Positions 1 through 6,870 of a stretch of 18,439 bases of DNA are shown in pieces. The notes beneath the pieces were generated by a model. That model saw nothing but the letters and a program-made list of their open reading frames with translations. It made no database searches and was not told the origin of the DNA. Position numbers and translations under genes: made by a program. The stretch is taken from contig JAEZSM010000003.1 in assembly GCA_023421875.1 (NCBI GenBank), positions 1 to 18,439 on the forward strand, written 5' to 3'. The DNA is from Spirochaetota bacterium (lineage in GTDB: Bacteria; Spirochaetota; Spirochaetia; Treponematales; Rectinemataceae). How positions within the stretch are numbered: the stretch's first letter is position 1; every line of letters begins with the position of its first letter.

Positions 1-1299
1 AGCCTTGACCGCGCCTCCCAGATCGTCGATTCGACGGATGTAGTCCATTACACCCTTCTCGACGGAATCGGTGAGGGTTTCCACATAGTAGGAACCGGCC
101 AGGGGATCGGGAGTCTCTGCGACGCCGGACTCATAGGCCAGTATTTGCTGGGTCCTGAGGGCGATGCGCACCGAATCTTCAGAGGGCAAGGCCAGGGCTT
201 CGTCCCTGGAATTGGTATGCAGGGACTGGGTGCCGCCCAATACTGCGGCGAGGGCCTGGATGGCCACGCGTACCACGTTGTTCTCCGGTTGCTGGGCTGT
301 GAGGGTGGAGCCGCCGGTCTGGGTGTGGAAGCGGAGCATGAGGCTCTTGGGGCTCTTGGCGCCGAAGCGCTCCTTCATAATGTGGGACCAGACGCGCCGG
401 GCGGCGCGGAACTTGGCCACTTCCTCGAAGAGGTCGTTATGGGCATTGAAGAAGAACGAGAGCCTGGGGGCAAAGTCGTCCACATCAAGGCCAGCCTTGA
501 GCGCGGCTTCGACATAGGCGATGCCGTCCGCCAGGGTAAAGGCGACTTCCTGAATGGCCGTAGCCCCCGCCTCGCGAATGTGGTAGCCGGAGATGGAAAT
601 CGTATTCCAGTTGGGCACCTTGGCCGAACAGTAGGCGAAGATGTCGGTGATCAGGCGCATGGAAGGCGCAGGCGGATAAATATAGGTCCCCCGGGCTATA
701 TATTCCTTGAGGATGTCGTTCTGAATGGTGCCTTCCAGCTTGTCGGGGCTTATACCCTGGTTTTCCGCCACGGCGATGTACATGGCCAGGAGGACCGAGG
801 CCGGTGCGTTGATGGTCATGCTGGTGGAAACCTTGTCCAGGGGAATGCCAGCGAAGAGGGTTTCCATGTCCTCCAGGGAATCGATGGCCACGCCCACCTT
901 GCCCACTTCTCCGGCGGCCAGGGCATGATCCGAATCGTAGCCGATCTGGGTGGGCAGGTCGAAGGCCACCGAGAGACCGGTCTGGCCCTGGGCTAAAAGG
1001 TATTTATAGCGGGCATTGGATTCTTCGGCGCTAGCAAAGCCGGCGTACTGGCGCATGGTCCACAGCCTGCCGCGGTACATGGTGGCCTGGACTCCCCTGG
1101 TATAGGGGTATTCCCCGGGAAGTCCCACCGTTTCCAGATAGTCCTTGTCTTCTGTATCCAAGGGGCTGTACAGGCGGTTTATGGGCGCATTGCTGCCGGT
1201 GACGAAGGACTTTTTACGCTCGGGATACTTTGCCGCAGCCTTGTCGGCCTTGGCATCCCAGGCTTCCACGGCGGCTTTAAGTTTTTCGGAATCGCTCAT
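1..1299 (-). CDS. methylmalonyl-CoA mutase, large (catalytic) subunit, 3' part cut by window edge
   Basis: This enzyme interconverts succinyl-CoA and methylmalonyl-CoA with adenosylcobalamin. The window holds the first 433 codons, covering most of the TIM-barrel substrate domain; the C-terminus runs off the left edge, so whether a B12-binding domain is fused cannot be seen. Family landmarks are MYRGRLWTMRQYAGF (residues 74-88), TGLSVAFDLPTQIGYDSDH (107-125) and SISGYH (235-240). Aligned by eye to the Propionibacterium enzyme with a constant offset of 4, the substrate-specificity residues Tyr89 and Arg207 are present as Tyr85 and Arg203, and the catalytic His244 as His240. That favours methylmalonyl-CoA over isobutyryl- or hydroxyisobutyryl-CoA mutases, which differ at these sites. 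An AAGGAG Shine-Dalgarno at 1312-1307 overlaps the korC stop codon and lies 7 nt before the ATG. The gene is the last visible one of the kor operon, 11 bp after korC. Confidence 0.93.
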   Translation of the reverse strand, partial: MSDSEKLKAAVEAWDAKADKAAAKYPERKKSFVTGSNAPINRLYSPLDTEDKDYLETVGLPGEYPYTRGVQATMYRGRLWTMRQYAGFASAEESNARYKYLLAQGQTGLSVAFDLPTQIGYDSDHALAAGEVGKVGVAIDSLEDMETLFAGIPLDKVSTSMTINAPASVLLAMYIAVAENQGISPDKLEGTIQNDILKEYIARGTYIYPPAPSMRLITDIFAYCSAKVPNWNTISISGYHIREAGATAIQEVAFTLADGIAYVEAALKAGLDVDDFAPRLSFFFNAHNDLFEEVAKFRAARRVWSHIMKERFGAKSPKSLMLRFHTQTGGSTLTAQQPENNVVRVAIQALAAVLGGTQSLHTNSRDEALALPSEDSVRIALRTQQILAYESGVAETPDPLAGSYYVETLTDSVEKGVMDYIRRIDDLGGAVKA

Positions 1300-1310
1300 G
1301 GGAAATCTCC

Positions 1311-1862
1311 TTACTTGAGGCTGCCGGCGGGCACACCGGACTGGGCCGCCAAGCCTAAGCCTACGTCCAAGGCCTTGAGGTTGAGCTCTTCGGTGCCCTT
1401 GGGGACCCTGGCGGTAACCGCCTTGCGAAGCGTCTCTCTGGTGGCCAGTCCCGCGATCCCCCCGAGCACTCCCAGGGCGACGATGTTGGCAGTTACCTTT
1501 TTGCCGACCGTGTCCGCCGCGGCTGCCAGTATGGGCAACGAGAGAGTCCGGGCCTTGATTTCCGAGTCAAGACTGACTGAACTGTCCACAATAATGAGGC
1601 CGCTCTTCATGAGGGGTCCATAGGTTTTATAGGCGTCCGCCGTAAGCGCGAGCAGATAGTCGGGATCCGTCGCCTTGGGATAGTCGATCTCGTCTTCGGA
1701 GATGACTACTTCCGCTTTGGAGGAACCGCCCCGGGCTTCGGGGCCGTAGCTCTGGGTTTGCACCGCGTTCTTGCCTTCCAGGATGGCCGCTTCGGCCAAA
1801 ACAATGCCGGCGAGCAACAGGCCCTGGCCGCCTGAACCGCTCAGTCTAAATTCAGTTCGCAT
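1311..1862 (-). CDS. korC: 2-oxoglutarate:ferredoxin oxidoreductase, gamma subunit
   Basis: 183-residue gamma subunit of the 2-oxoacid:acceptor oxidoreductase complex. Rossmann-like start with the GSGGQG loop (residues 9-14) and the family motif SYGPEARGG (38-46); length is typical. The start ATG at 1862 lies 22 bp inside the end of korB and has a strong Shine-Dalgarno, GGGAGGTAAC, just upstream, so it is probably translationally coupled. The gene is followed 11 bp later by the methylmalonyl-CoA mutase start. The family (KorC/VorC/PorC) is certain. The substrate is inferred from the neighbouring mutase, which uses succinyl-CoA, the product of 2-oxoglutarate oxidation. A branched-chain 2-oxoacid substrate is the main alternative. 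Confidence 0.9.
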   Translation of the reverse strand: MRTEFRLSGSGGQGLLLAGIVLAEAAILEGKNAVQTQSYGPEARGGSSKAEVVISEDEIDYPKATDPDYLLALTADAYKTYGPLMKSGLIIVDSSVSLDSEIKARTLSLPILAAAADTVGKKVTANIVALGVLGGIAGLATRETLRKAVTARVPKGTEELNLKALDVGLGLAAQSGVPAGSLK

Positions 1863-2701
1863 CCGCGGTTACCTCCCTTGTAATCGTTGTAGGTCCTCTG
1901 CACCCTGGCGGTGGTCTCCGCGTAGTTGGCGCAATACTCCGGCCGCTCGGCTTTGTGCAGCTCTCCGATGAGGAGCTTGCCCGCCAGCTTTTCGGGCGGC
2001 AGGGCAGCGGCGGCCTTGGCGTTGACTGTACGGTCCTTAATCCAGTTTAAAAGCTCCACCGGCCCGCCGATCTTGTTCTTTCGACCGAAATAGGTGGGGC
2101 ACTGGGTAAGGGCTTCGACCACCGAGAACCCCTTGTTCATGAGGGCCTTTTCGATGAGATCGGTGAGGAGGGTGACGTGGAAGCTCGTCGCCCTGGCCAC
2201 ATAGCTGGCGCCGGAGGCTTTTGCAAGCTCGCAGACGTCGAATTCGTGCTCCACGTTGCCGTAGGGGGCCGTGGTGCCCAGCATGCCGTGGGGCGTGGTG
2301 GGAGAGTACTGTCCGGAGGTCATGCCGTAGGTGGAATTGTTCATGATTATTGTCGTGATGTCGATATTGCGCCGTGCGGCGTGGATGAAGTGATTGCCGC
2401 CGATGGCCGTGCAGTCGCCGTCACCGGTCATAACGATGACCTTGAGGCTGGGCTTGGCATGTTTGACGCCGGTGGCAAAAGCCAGTGCGCGGCCGTGGGT
2501 AGTGTGGAGGGTGTCGAAGTCCAGGTAGCCCACAGCCCGGCTCGAGCAGCCGATGCCGGAGATCATGACGATTTTGTTTTTGTCCAGACCCAGCTTGTCG
2601 ATGGCCCGGATGAGAGCACCGGTGACAGTGCCGTGGCCGCAGCCTGGGCACCAGATATGTGGTAACCGCTCTTTGCGGAAATAATCGAGGAATTCTGCCA
2701 T
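1841..2701 (-). CDS. korB: 2-oxoglutarate:ferredoxin oxidoreductase, beta (TPP-binding) subunit
   Basis: 286-residue thiamine-diphosphate and Fe-S subunit. The WCPGCGHG motif (residues 17-24), the GDGD motif (93-96) and the following NN pair near residue 121 form the TPP/Mg site. Cys18, Cys21, Cys52 and Cys201 (in the sequence QCPTYFG) are the expected [4Fe-4S] ligands. An upstream in-frame ATG at 2902 would add 67 residues lying inside korA. I chose the ATG at 2701 because it begins MAEFLDYFRK directly before the TPP motif, has AAGGAGG 7 nt upstream, and shares one base with the korA stop (TGATG). It overlaps korC by 22 bp. The subunit works with KorA, KorC and the KorD ferredoxin in the cytoplasm to make acyl-CoA and reduced ferredoxin. 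Confidence 0.92.
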   Translation of the reverse strand: MAEFLDYFRKERLPHIWCPGCGHGTVTGALIRAIDKLGLDKNKIVMISGIGCSSRAVGYLDFDTLHTTHGRALAFATGVKHAKPSLKVIVMTGDGDCTAIGGNHFIHAARRNIDITTIIMNNSTYGMTSGQYSPTTPHGMLGTTAPYGNVEHEFDVCELAKASGASYVARATSFHVTLLTDLIEKALMNKGFSVVEALTQCPTYFGRKNKIGGPVELLNWIKDRTVNAKAAAALPPEKLAGKLLIGELHKAERPEYCANYAETTARVQRTYNDYKGGNRGCELNLD

Positions 2702-3834
2702 CAGAAGGCCTCCTTGAGCGCCTTGTATATTTCTTCGGGATGGAAAAGATCGCCGGTGACCTTGCCGAGCTTGATCACCTCGGCCTTGCCATGGATGGAG
2801 CGCTCCACTTCCAGGACGAGCTGGCCCATGTTCATTTCCGGAACTATGATTTTCTTCGCGCTGGCGCAGAGTCTGCGCAAAGCCTGATCGGGGAAGGGCC
2901 AAATTGTCTTAAGCCTGAGCATGCCGGCCTTTAAGCCCTCTTTTCGCGCCCTGCGTACCGCCGAGAGGGCCGCCATGGCCGAAGATCCAAAGGAGACGAC
3001 TGCGACATCGCAGTCCTCCATGCTCTCAGCGTAAAAATCTTCCAGGGCCTGGGCGTTCTTTTCGATCTTACGCTCCAGCCTGTGCAAGAGCTGGTGGGCC
3101 ACCGCGGCCTTGCCCGAGGGGGCGCCGGATTCGTCGTGGAAAAGGCCCGTGCAGTGCCAGCGGTAGCCCTGGCCGAAGGGAGCCATGAGGGGCACCCCGC
3201 CGTCGGGATCGGCGCCGTAGGGCTTATAGCCAGCGGGACTTGTGGGCATAGCCCGCATGGGAATCTTATAGCTGCTGGGATCGGGCAGAACTACTTTCTC
3301 TCTCATGTGGCTGATAACTTCGTCGGCCAGGACGATAACCGGAACCCTGTAGGTTTCGGCATACTGGAAGGCCTTAAAGGTGAGCTCGAAACATTCCTTG
3401 ACATTCCCCGGCGCCAGGGCTATGACCTGATGGTCGCCGTGGGTGCCCCAGCGGGCCTGCATGATGTCGCCCTGGGCAGGGCTGGTGGGCATGCCGGTTG
3501 AGGGACCCATGCGCTGGACATTGACTATAACCACGGGTATCTCGCAGAGGCTGGCATAGCCGATGGATTCCTGCATAAGGGAGAATCCCGGCCCCGAGGT
3601 GGCCGTCATGGCCTTCTTGCCCGTGAGGGACGCCCCGATGCAGGCGGCTATGGAGCCTATCTCATCCTCCATCTGTATGAACTTACCACCGAACTTGGGC
3701 AGTTCTTCGGAGCACATCTCCGCTATTTCGGTGGATGGGGTTATAGGGTAGCCGGCAAAGAACTGGAGGCCGGCAGCGATGGCGCCCATGGTACAGGCTT
3801 CGTTGCCTTGCATCAATTTTGCGTTTTCAGGCAT
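2701..3834 (-). CDS. korA: 2-oxoglutarate:ferredoxin oxidoreductase, alpha subunit
   Basis: 377 residues. This is the pyrimidine-binding and C-terminal transketolase-like half of the enzyme. Signatures are GYPITPSTE (residues 28-36), SGPGFSLM (80-87) and GPSTGMPT (110-117), followed by a C-terminal domain rich in the usual (I/V)VPEMNMGQL pattern. The size fits the split four-subunit type; single-chain pyruvate:ferredoxin oxidoreductases exceed 1000 residues. The start at 3834 lies 8 bp inside korD and is preceded by GGAGG at 6 nt. The stop overlaps the korB start by one base. Assigning 2-oxoglutarate rather than another 2-oxoacid relies on the operon partner methylmalonyl-CoA mutase and on overall KorA-like sequence; active-site residues alone would not settle it. 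Confidence 0.9.
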   Translation of the reverse strand: MPENAKLMQGNEACTMGAIAAGLQFFAGYPITPSTEIAEMCSEELPKFGGKFIQMEDEIGSIAACIGASLTGKKAMTATSGPGFSLMQESIGYASLCEIPVVIVNVQRMGPSTGMPTSPAQGDIMQARWGTHGDHQVIALAPGNVKECFELTFKAFQYAETYRVPVIVLADEVISHMREKVVLPDPSSYKIPMRAMPTSPAGYKPYGADPDGGVPLMAPFGQGYRWHCTGLFHDESGAPSGKAAVAHQLLHRLERKIEKNAQALEDFYAESMEDCDVAVVSFGSSAMAALSAVRRARKEGLKAGMLRLKTIWPFPDQALRRLCASAKKIIVPEMNMGQLVLEVERSIHGKAEVIKLGKVTGDLFHPEEIYKALKEAF

Positions 3835-4102
3835 GGTGGGCCTCCGGAGGAAGACTGAGGTCGATGGAATTCACGTCCTTGACATGGATCTTATCTTCCT
3901 CAATAGGTTTGACCGCGATCGCGAAATCAGGACAGCGAAATTCGCACATCCTGCAGCCAATGCAGATTTCGGGTCTTTCGGGAAAGACCTTGCCGTTTTT
4001 CAGCACGAGAAGCTGCTTGGGGCAGAAGGCGACGCAGATGCCGCAGCCCTTGCAGTACTTCTCACGGATTACGTGGAAATAACCCTTTTTTTGTTCAGCC
4101 AT
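3827..4102 (-). CDS. korD: 2-oxoglutarate:ferredoxin oxidoreductase, delta (2[4Fe-4S] ferredoxin) subunit
   Basis: 91-residue bacterial-type ferredoxin with two complete CxxCxxCxxxCP motifs: Cys17, 20, 23 and 27, and Cys47, 50, 53 and 57. It carries electrons from the TPP subunit to soluble ferredoxin. It is the first gene of the operon and overlaps korA by 8 bp. The only Shine-Dalgarno-like run before the ATG is AGCAGG, placed very close, so initiation looks weaker than for the downstream genes. The gene is preceded by a leader of about 120 nt from the predicted promoter at 4232-4260. Confidence 0.92.
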   Translation of the reverse strand: MAEQKKGYFHVIREKYCKGCGICVAFCPKQLLVLKNGKVFPERPEICIGCRMCEFRCPDFAIAVKPIEEDKIHVKDVNSIDLSLPPEAHHA

Positions 4103-4231
4103 ATCCTGCTCTATTTTTTTAGTCCGCCGCGTCCGTGCCTACTGGCATAGACAATCCTGGTCCATCGCTCGTGCGTAACATGACGACAGAGCGAAAGGAT
4201 CGAGGAACCTGGAGATGCGGCATATCTTATG

Positions 4232-4260
4232 ATTCTAGCCGAATAAGGGCGTTCTGTCAA
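4232..4260 (-). promoter_or_regulatory. Predicted sigma70-type promoter of the kor-mcm operon
   Basis: On the minus strand TTGACA (4260-4255) is separated by exactly 17 bp from TAGAAT (4237-4232). The predicted start near 4225 gives a leader of about 120 nt before korD. No known riboswitch was recognised in that leader, though it contains the short inverted pair CGCTC/GAGCG. Confidence 0.7.
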
Positions 4261-4309
4261 AAGAAAAGGAGCTTTACTAGGCCTACTTTCCGAAGCCCGA
4301 GCCAGTCTG

Positions 4310-4321
4310 TATACTTATTAT
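4310..4321 (+). promoter_or_regulatory. Candidate -10 region for the carboxyltransferase gene
   Basis: TATACT (4310-4315), followed directly by TATTAT (4316-4321), lies 37-48 bp before the start codon on the plus strand. No good -35 box is visible; TTTCCG at 4287-4292 is only loosely similar. This is a weak call, made because the gene diverges from kor and needs its own promoter. Confidence 0.35.
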
Positions 4322-4357
4322 GGTACTGTCAAGAATAATGCGCGGAGGAAGGAATCG

Positions 4358-6142
4358 ATGAAGCGTAGCTTAAAAATACGGGATCTCACCCTGCGGGACG
4401 GCCAGCAGTCCCAATTTGCCACCAGGATGAGCCAGTCCCAGGTCGACAAGGTTCTCCCTTTTTATAGAGAAGCCCATTTCTATGCCATGGAAGTATGGGG
4501 CGGAGCCGTTCCCGACTCGGTCATGCGCTACCTGGGCGAAAGTCCCTGGGACAGGCTGGAGACTATCAAGCGGGGCGTCGGTGATTCCTCCAAGCTTACC
4601 GCCCTCTCCCGAGGACGAAATCTCTTCGGCTACAACCCCTATCCCGATTCGGTGATCGAAGGCTTCTGCAAGAACGCGGTGGCCTCGGGTATCGACATAA
4701 TGCGAATCTTTGACGCCTTGAACGACATAGAAAACATGAAATCCTCCATCCGCTTTGTCAAAGAAGCAAAAGGACAGGCCGACTGCGCCGTTTGCTACAC
4801 CGTGGATCCGAAATTCTCTGGTGGAGAAAGGATCAGGGCTTTCCTCTCGGGCAAGAAACTTCCTTCGGACATCTTCAACATTCGGTATTTCGTGGAAAAG
4901 GCTAAAGCCCTGGAAGCTCTCGGCGCCGACATGATCACCATAAAGGACATGGCAGGGCTCATCGATCCCCACCGATCAGCCAGCCTGATCAAAGCCCTCA
5001 AAGACGAGGTCGGCGTGCCCATCGATCTGCACACCCACTGCACGCCGGGCTATGGGGTAGCCAGCATCCTGGCCGCTATGGTCAACGGCGCGGACATCGT
5101 GGATACGGCAATTCTTTCCTTCTCCGGCGGCCCTGCGGCTCCGGGTTACGAGATTATCCGAATCTTCGCCGACAAGCTGGGGTTGGACACTGGAGTCGAC
5201 AACGCAGCTGTGGCAAAAATCGACAAAGCCCTGCGGGAAATACGTGGCGAACTTGCGGCCTACGACCAGTACAAACGCATGCCCCCAATGGTGGATCTCT
5301 CCAAGGACAGCCTCAACTCCGAGCTCAACCGGCTCTTTGACGATGCCCTGGAGTACACCGTAGGCGGAAAGCTCGACAAAGCCCTGGATCTCTGCAGGAA
5401 AATCGAAGCCGCATATAATTATCCAGAACCGGATGAGATCGTGCAGAAGGCCCAGATCCCCGGCGGCATGTATACCAACATGATGACCCAGCTCAAGGAA
5501 GCCAAGCTGGAACAACACCTTGAAGAAGTGCTCAAGGCAGTGCCCCTGGTGCGCCTCGACGCTGGAGTTCCACCCCTTGTAACCCCTACGAGCCAGATTG
5601 TCGGCGTCCAGGCGGTAAACTACGTTGTTTCCAAAACCAAGGGCGAAGACGTTTATGCCAATGTATCTAAAAACTTCGCCGAACTCGTTAAGGGATCCTA
5701 CGGCAAGACACCCTGGCCCGTTGACCCCGACTTCCGTCTCAAGATCTGCGGATCCAAAGAGGAAATCCCCTACGATACCTCCAACTATAAAAAGCAGCCC
5801 AATCCCGAGCTGCCCGAGGCGGGCGGCAGCCTTCTAGCTCTGGACGAGAAAGAAGCCTTGCTCCTGGAGCTCTTTCCTTCGGTGGCAGAAAAGTTCCTCA
5901 AAGGCCGGCGCATCGCCGAGTGGAAGCGCGAACATCCGGAAGATCCATCTGCAGCGCCTGCCCCGGCTCAGGATCAAGCCCCGGAAGCCGGGAAAAAACC
6001 CAAAACCTTCAGCCCCACCCTGCTTCAGAATTGCGAAATCCCGGCCTTTTCCAGCTTTGCGTCCGACCTGCCCGAGGATTATCAGGTGGACGATGGCCAT
6101 GATGAGGAATATTGGTCGTATGTTGTTGAAAACGCCCAATAG
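4358..6142 (+). CDS. Biotin-dependent carboxyltransferase subunit (transcarboxylase 5S / oxaloacetate decarboxylase alpha family), no biotinyl domain
   Basis: 594 residues. The N-terminal half is a DRE-TIM carboxyltransferase domain: LTLRDGQQSQFATRM (residues 10-24, metal-ligand Asp14), DMITIKDMAG (191-200, with Lys196 as the probable carbamylated lysine) and DLHTHCTPG (223-231, metal ligands His225 and His227). A conserved-carboxylase domain (PYC_OADA) follows to about residue 510. Such subunits move a carboxyl group between a carboxybiotin carrier and a 2-oxoacid or acyl-CoA. The C-terminus, from about residue 515, is an Ala/Pro linker and an acidic tail without the AMKM biotinylation motif, so a separate biotin carrier is needed. 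A segment of about 20 residues (near 151-172) looks inserted compared with typical family members. GGAGGAAGG sits 5 nt before the ATG. Candidate reactions are methylmalonyl-CoA:pyruvate transcarboxylase, oxaloacetate decarboxylase or the pyruvate carboxylase B subunit. Divergence from the kor-mcm operon favours methylmalonyl-CoA metabolism. Confidence 0.85.
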   Translation: MKRSLKIRDLTLRDGQQSQFATRMSQSQVDKVLPFYREAHFYAMEVWGGAVPDSVMRYLGESPWDRLETIKRGVGDSSKLTALSRGRNLFGYNPYPDSVIEGFCKNAVASGIDIMRIFDALNDIENMKSSIRFVKEAKGQADCAVCYTVDPKFSGGERIRAFLSGKKLPSDIFNIRYFVEKAKALEALGADMITIKDMAGLIDPHRSASLIKALKDEVGVPIDLHTHCTPGYGVASILAAMVNGADIVDTAILSFSGGPAAPGYEIIRIFADKLGLDTGVDNAAVAKIDKALREIRGELAAYDQYKRMPPMVDLSKDSLNSELNRLFDDALEYTVGGKLDKALDLCRKIEAAYNYPEPDEIVQKAQIPGGMYTNMMTQLKEAKLEQHLEEVLKAVPLVRLDAGVPPLVTPTSQIVGVQAVNYVVSKTKGEDVYANVSKNFAELVKGSYGKTPWPVDPDFRLKICGSKEEIPYDTSNYKKQPNPELPEAGGSLLALDEKEALLLELFPSVAEKFLKGRRIAEWKREHPEDPSAAPAPAQDQAPEAGKKPKTFSPTLLQNCEIPAFSSFASDLPEDYQVDDGHDEEYWSYVVENAQ

Positions 6143-6193
6143 TATTTGACGGGAATACAGATAGCTTTCTTAGAAGCTTCGGTTTTCTATCCG

Positions 6194-6223
6194 GCGCGGA
6201 TCTAGCTGATCCGCGCTTTTTTT
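6194..6223 (+). terminator. Rho-independent terminator after the carboxyltransferase gene
   Basis: Perfect 9-bp stem GCGCGGATC/GATCCGCGC with a 5-nt loop, followed by seven T residues, 51 bp after the stop codon. Confidence 0.93.
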
Positions 6224-6243
6224 AACCATCCCTCTCGCAGGAA

Positions 6244-6252
6244 TGCTATAAT
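6244..6252 (+). promoter_or_regulatory. Extended -10 promoter of the LCCL lipoprotein gene
   Basis: TGCTATAAT is a consensus -10 with an upstream TG. No matching -35 is seen; AACCAT lies at the right distance. An extended -10 often compensates for this. The predicted start near 6259 leaves a leader of about 27 nt containing the ribosome binding site GGGGAGG (6269-6275). Confidence 0.6.
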
Positions 6253-6285
6253 GAATGCATCAAACGATGGGGAGGTCTTCCAGCC

Positions 6286-6846
6286 ATGGCTTCAACAATG
6301 AAAAAATATTCCCTTTTTATCACGCTTGCCTTGATCCTCTCGCTTTTAGGATCCTGTTCCTCGGGGCCAAAAACCGTTCCGGATGCAGCGCAGCAGTCCA
6401 AAGCCCAGCAGCTTGTCCAGGCTCCCCTTACCGCTACTGAGCCGGAAATGATACTTGAGGAAGAAGCCTCCTCAGATGAAGAACTGGATACCGCCGAACT
6501 TGCCGACCTCGATGAAGAAGACCCAGAGTATGCAAAAACCTTAGTAATCCTGGCCTGGGAAAAGGATGCCACCGAATGGCGGGATAAAATTGGGCAAAGG
6601 TTTTCGCACACCCTCCCGCCTGGGGGCATTGAATCGCAGATATGGGGGGTGGATATCTATACCGACGATTCCAGCATTGGCAGCGCAGCAGTCCACGCCG
6701 GTCTTATAAGTTTCGAGCAGGGTGGCACCGTGACCATCGAGATGAGTCCCGGCCGGGATTTTTATGAAGGCTCTGCTAGAAACGGTGTCCAATCTAAAGC
6801 ATGGACAGAAGAAGACTGGCCAGCTTCGTTTGTATTTTTCCAGTAA
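6286..6846 (+). CDS. Secreted lipoprotein with an LCCL domain
   Basis: 186 residues. A signal peptide of basic start, hydrophobic stretch and lipobox LGSC (residues 21-24) predicts processing and lipidation at Cys24, so the protein should be anchored in an outer or cytoplasmic membrane leaflet. Residues about 55-82 form a strongly acidic linker. Residues about 92-185 match the LCCL domain pattern: WGVDIYTDDSSI (120-131), AAVHAG (134-139), GGTVTIEM (146-153), GSARNGVQS (162-170). LCCL domains are known in metazoan and apicomplexan extracellular proteins and occur in scattered bacterial ones; their ligand is generally unknown. Apart from the lipidation site it has no cysteines, unlike the animal domains with disulfides. 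The start was chosen by GGGGAGG 10 nt upstream; Met5 is an alternative. It stands alone between a terminator and a convergent hydrolase gene. The domain call is by eye but clear; the role is unknown. Confidence 0.82.
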   Translation: MASTMKKYSLFITLALILSLLGSCSSGPKTVPDAAQQSKAQQLVQAPLTATEPEMILEEEASSDEELDTAELADLDEEDPEYAKTLVILAWEKDATEWRDKIGQRFSHTLPPGGIESQIWGVDIYTDDSSIGSAAVHAGLISFEQGGTVTIEMSPGRDFYEGSARNGVQSKAWTEEDWPASFVFFQ

Positions 6847-6870
6847 GGCTTTAATCAGTCCGAATATGCC

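Noticed and set aside
145..996. Long plus-strand open frame of 283 codons
   Set aside because: It is antisense to the methylmalonyl-CoA mutase gene, whose conserved motifs lie in the minus strand; high GC keeps the opposite frame open.
2702..2902. Upstream start for korB adding 67 residues
   Set aside because: The extension lies inside korA and shows no similarity to the family; a strong ribosome binding site precedes the later ATG at 2701.
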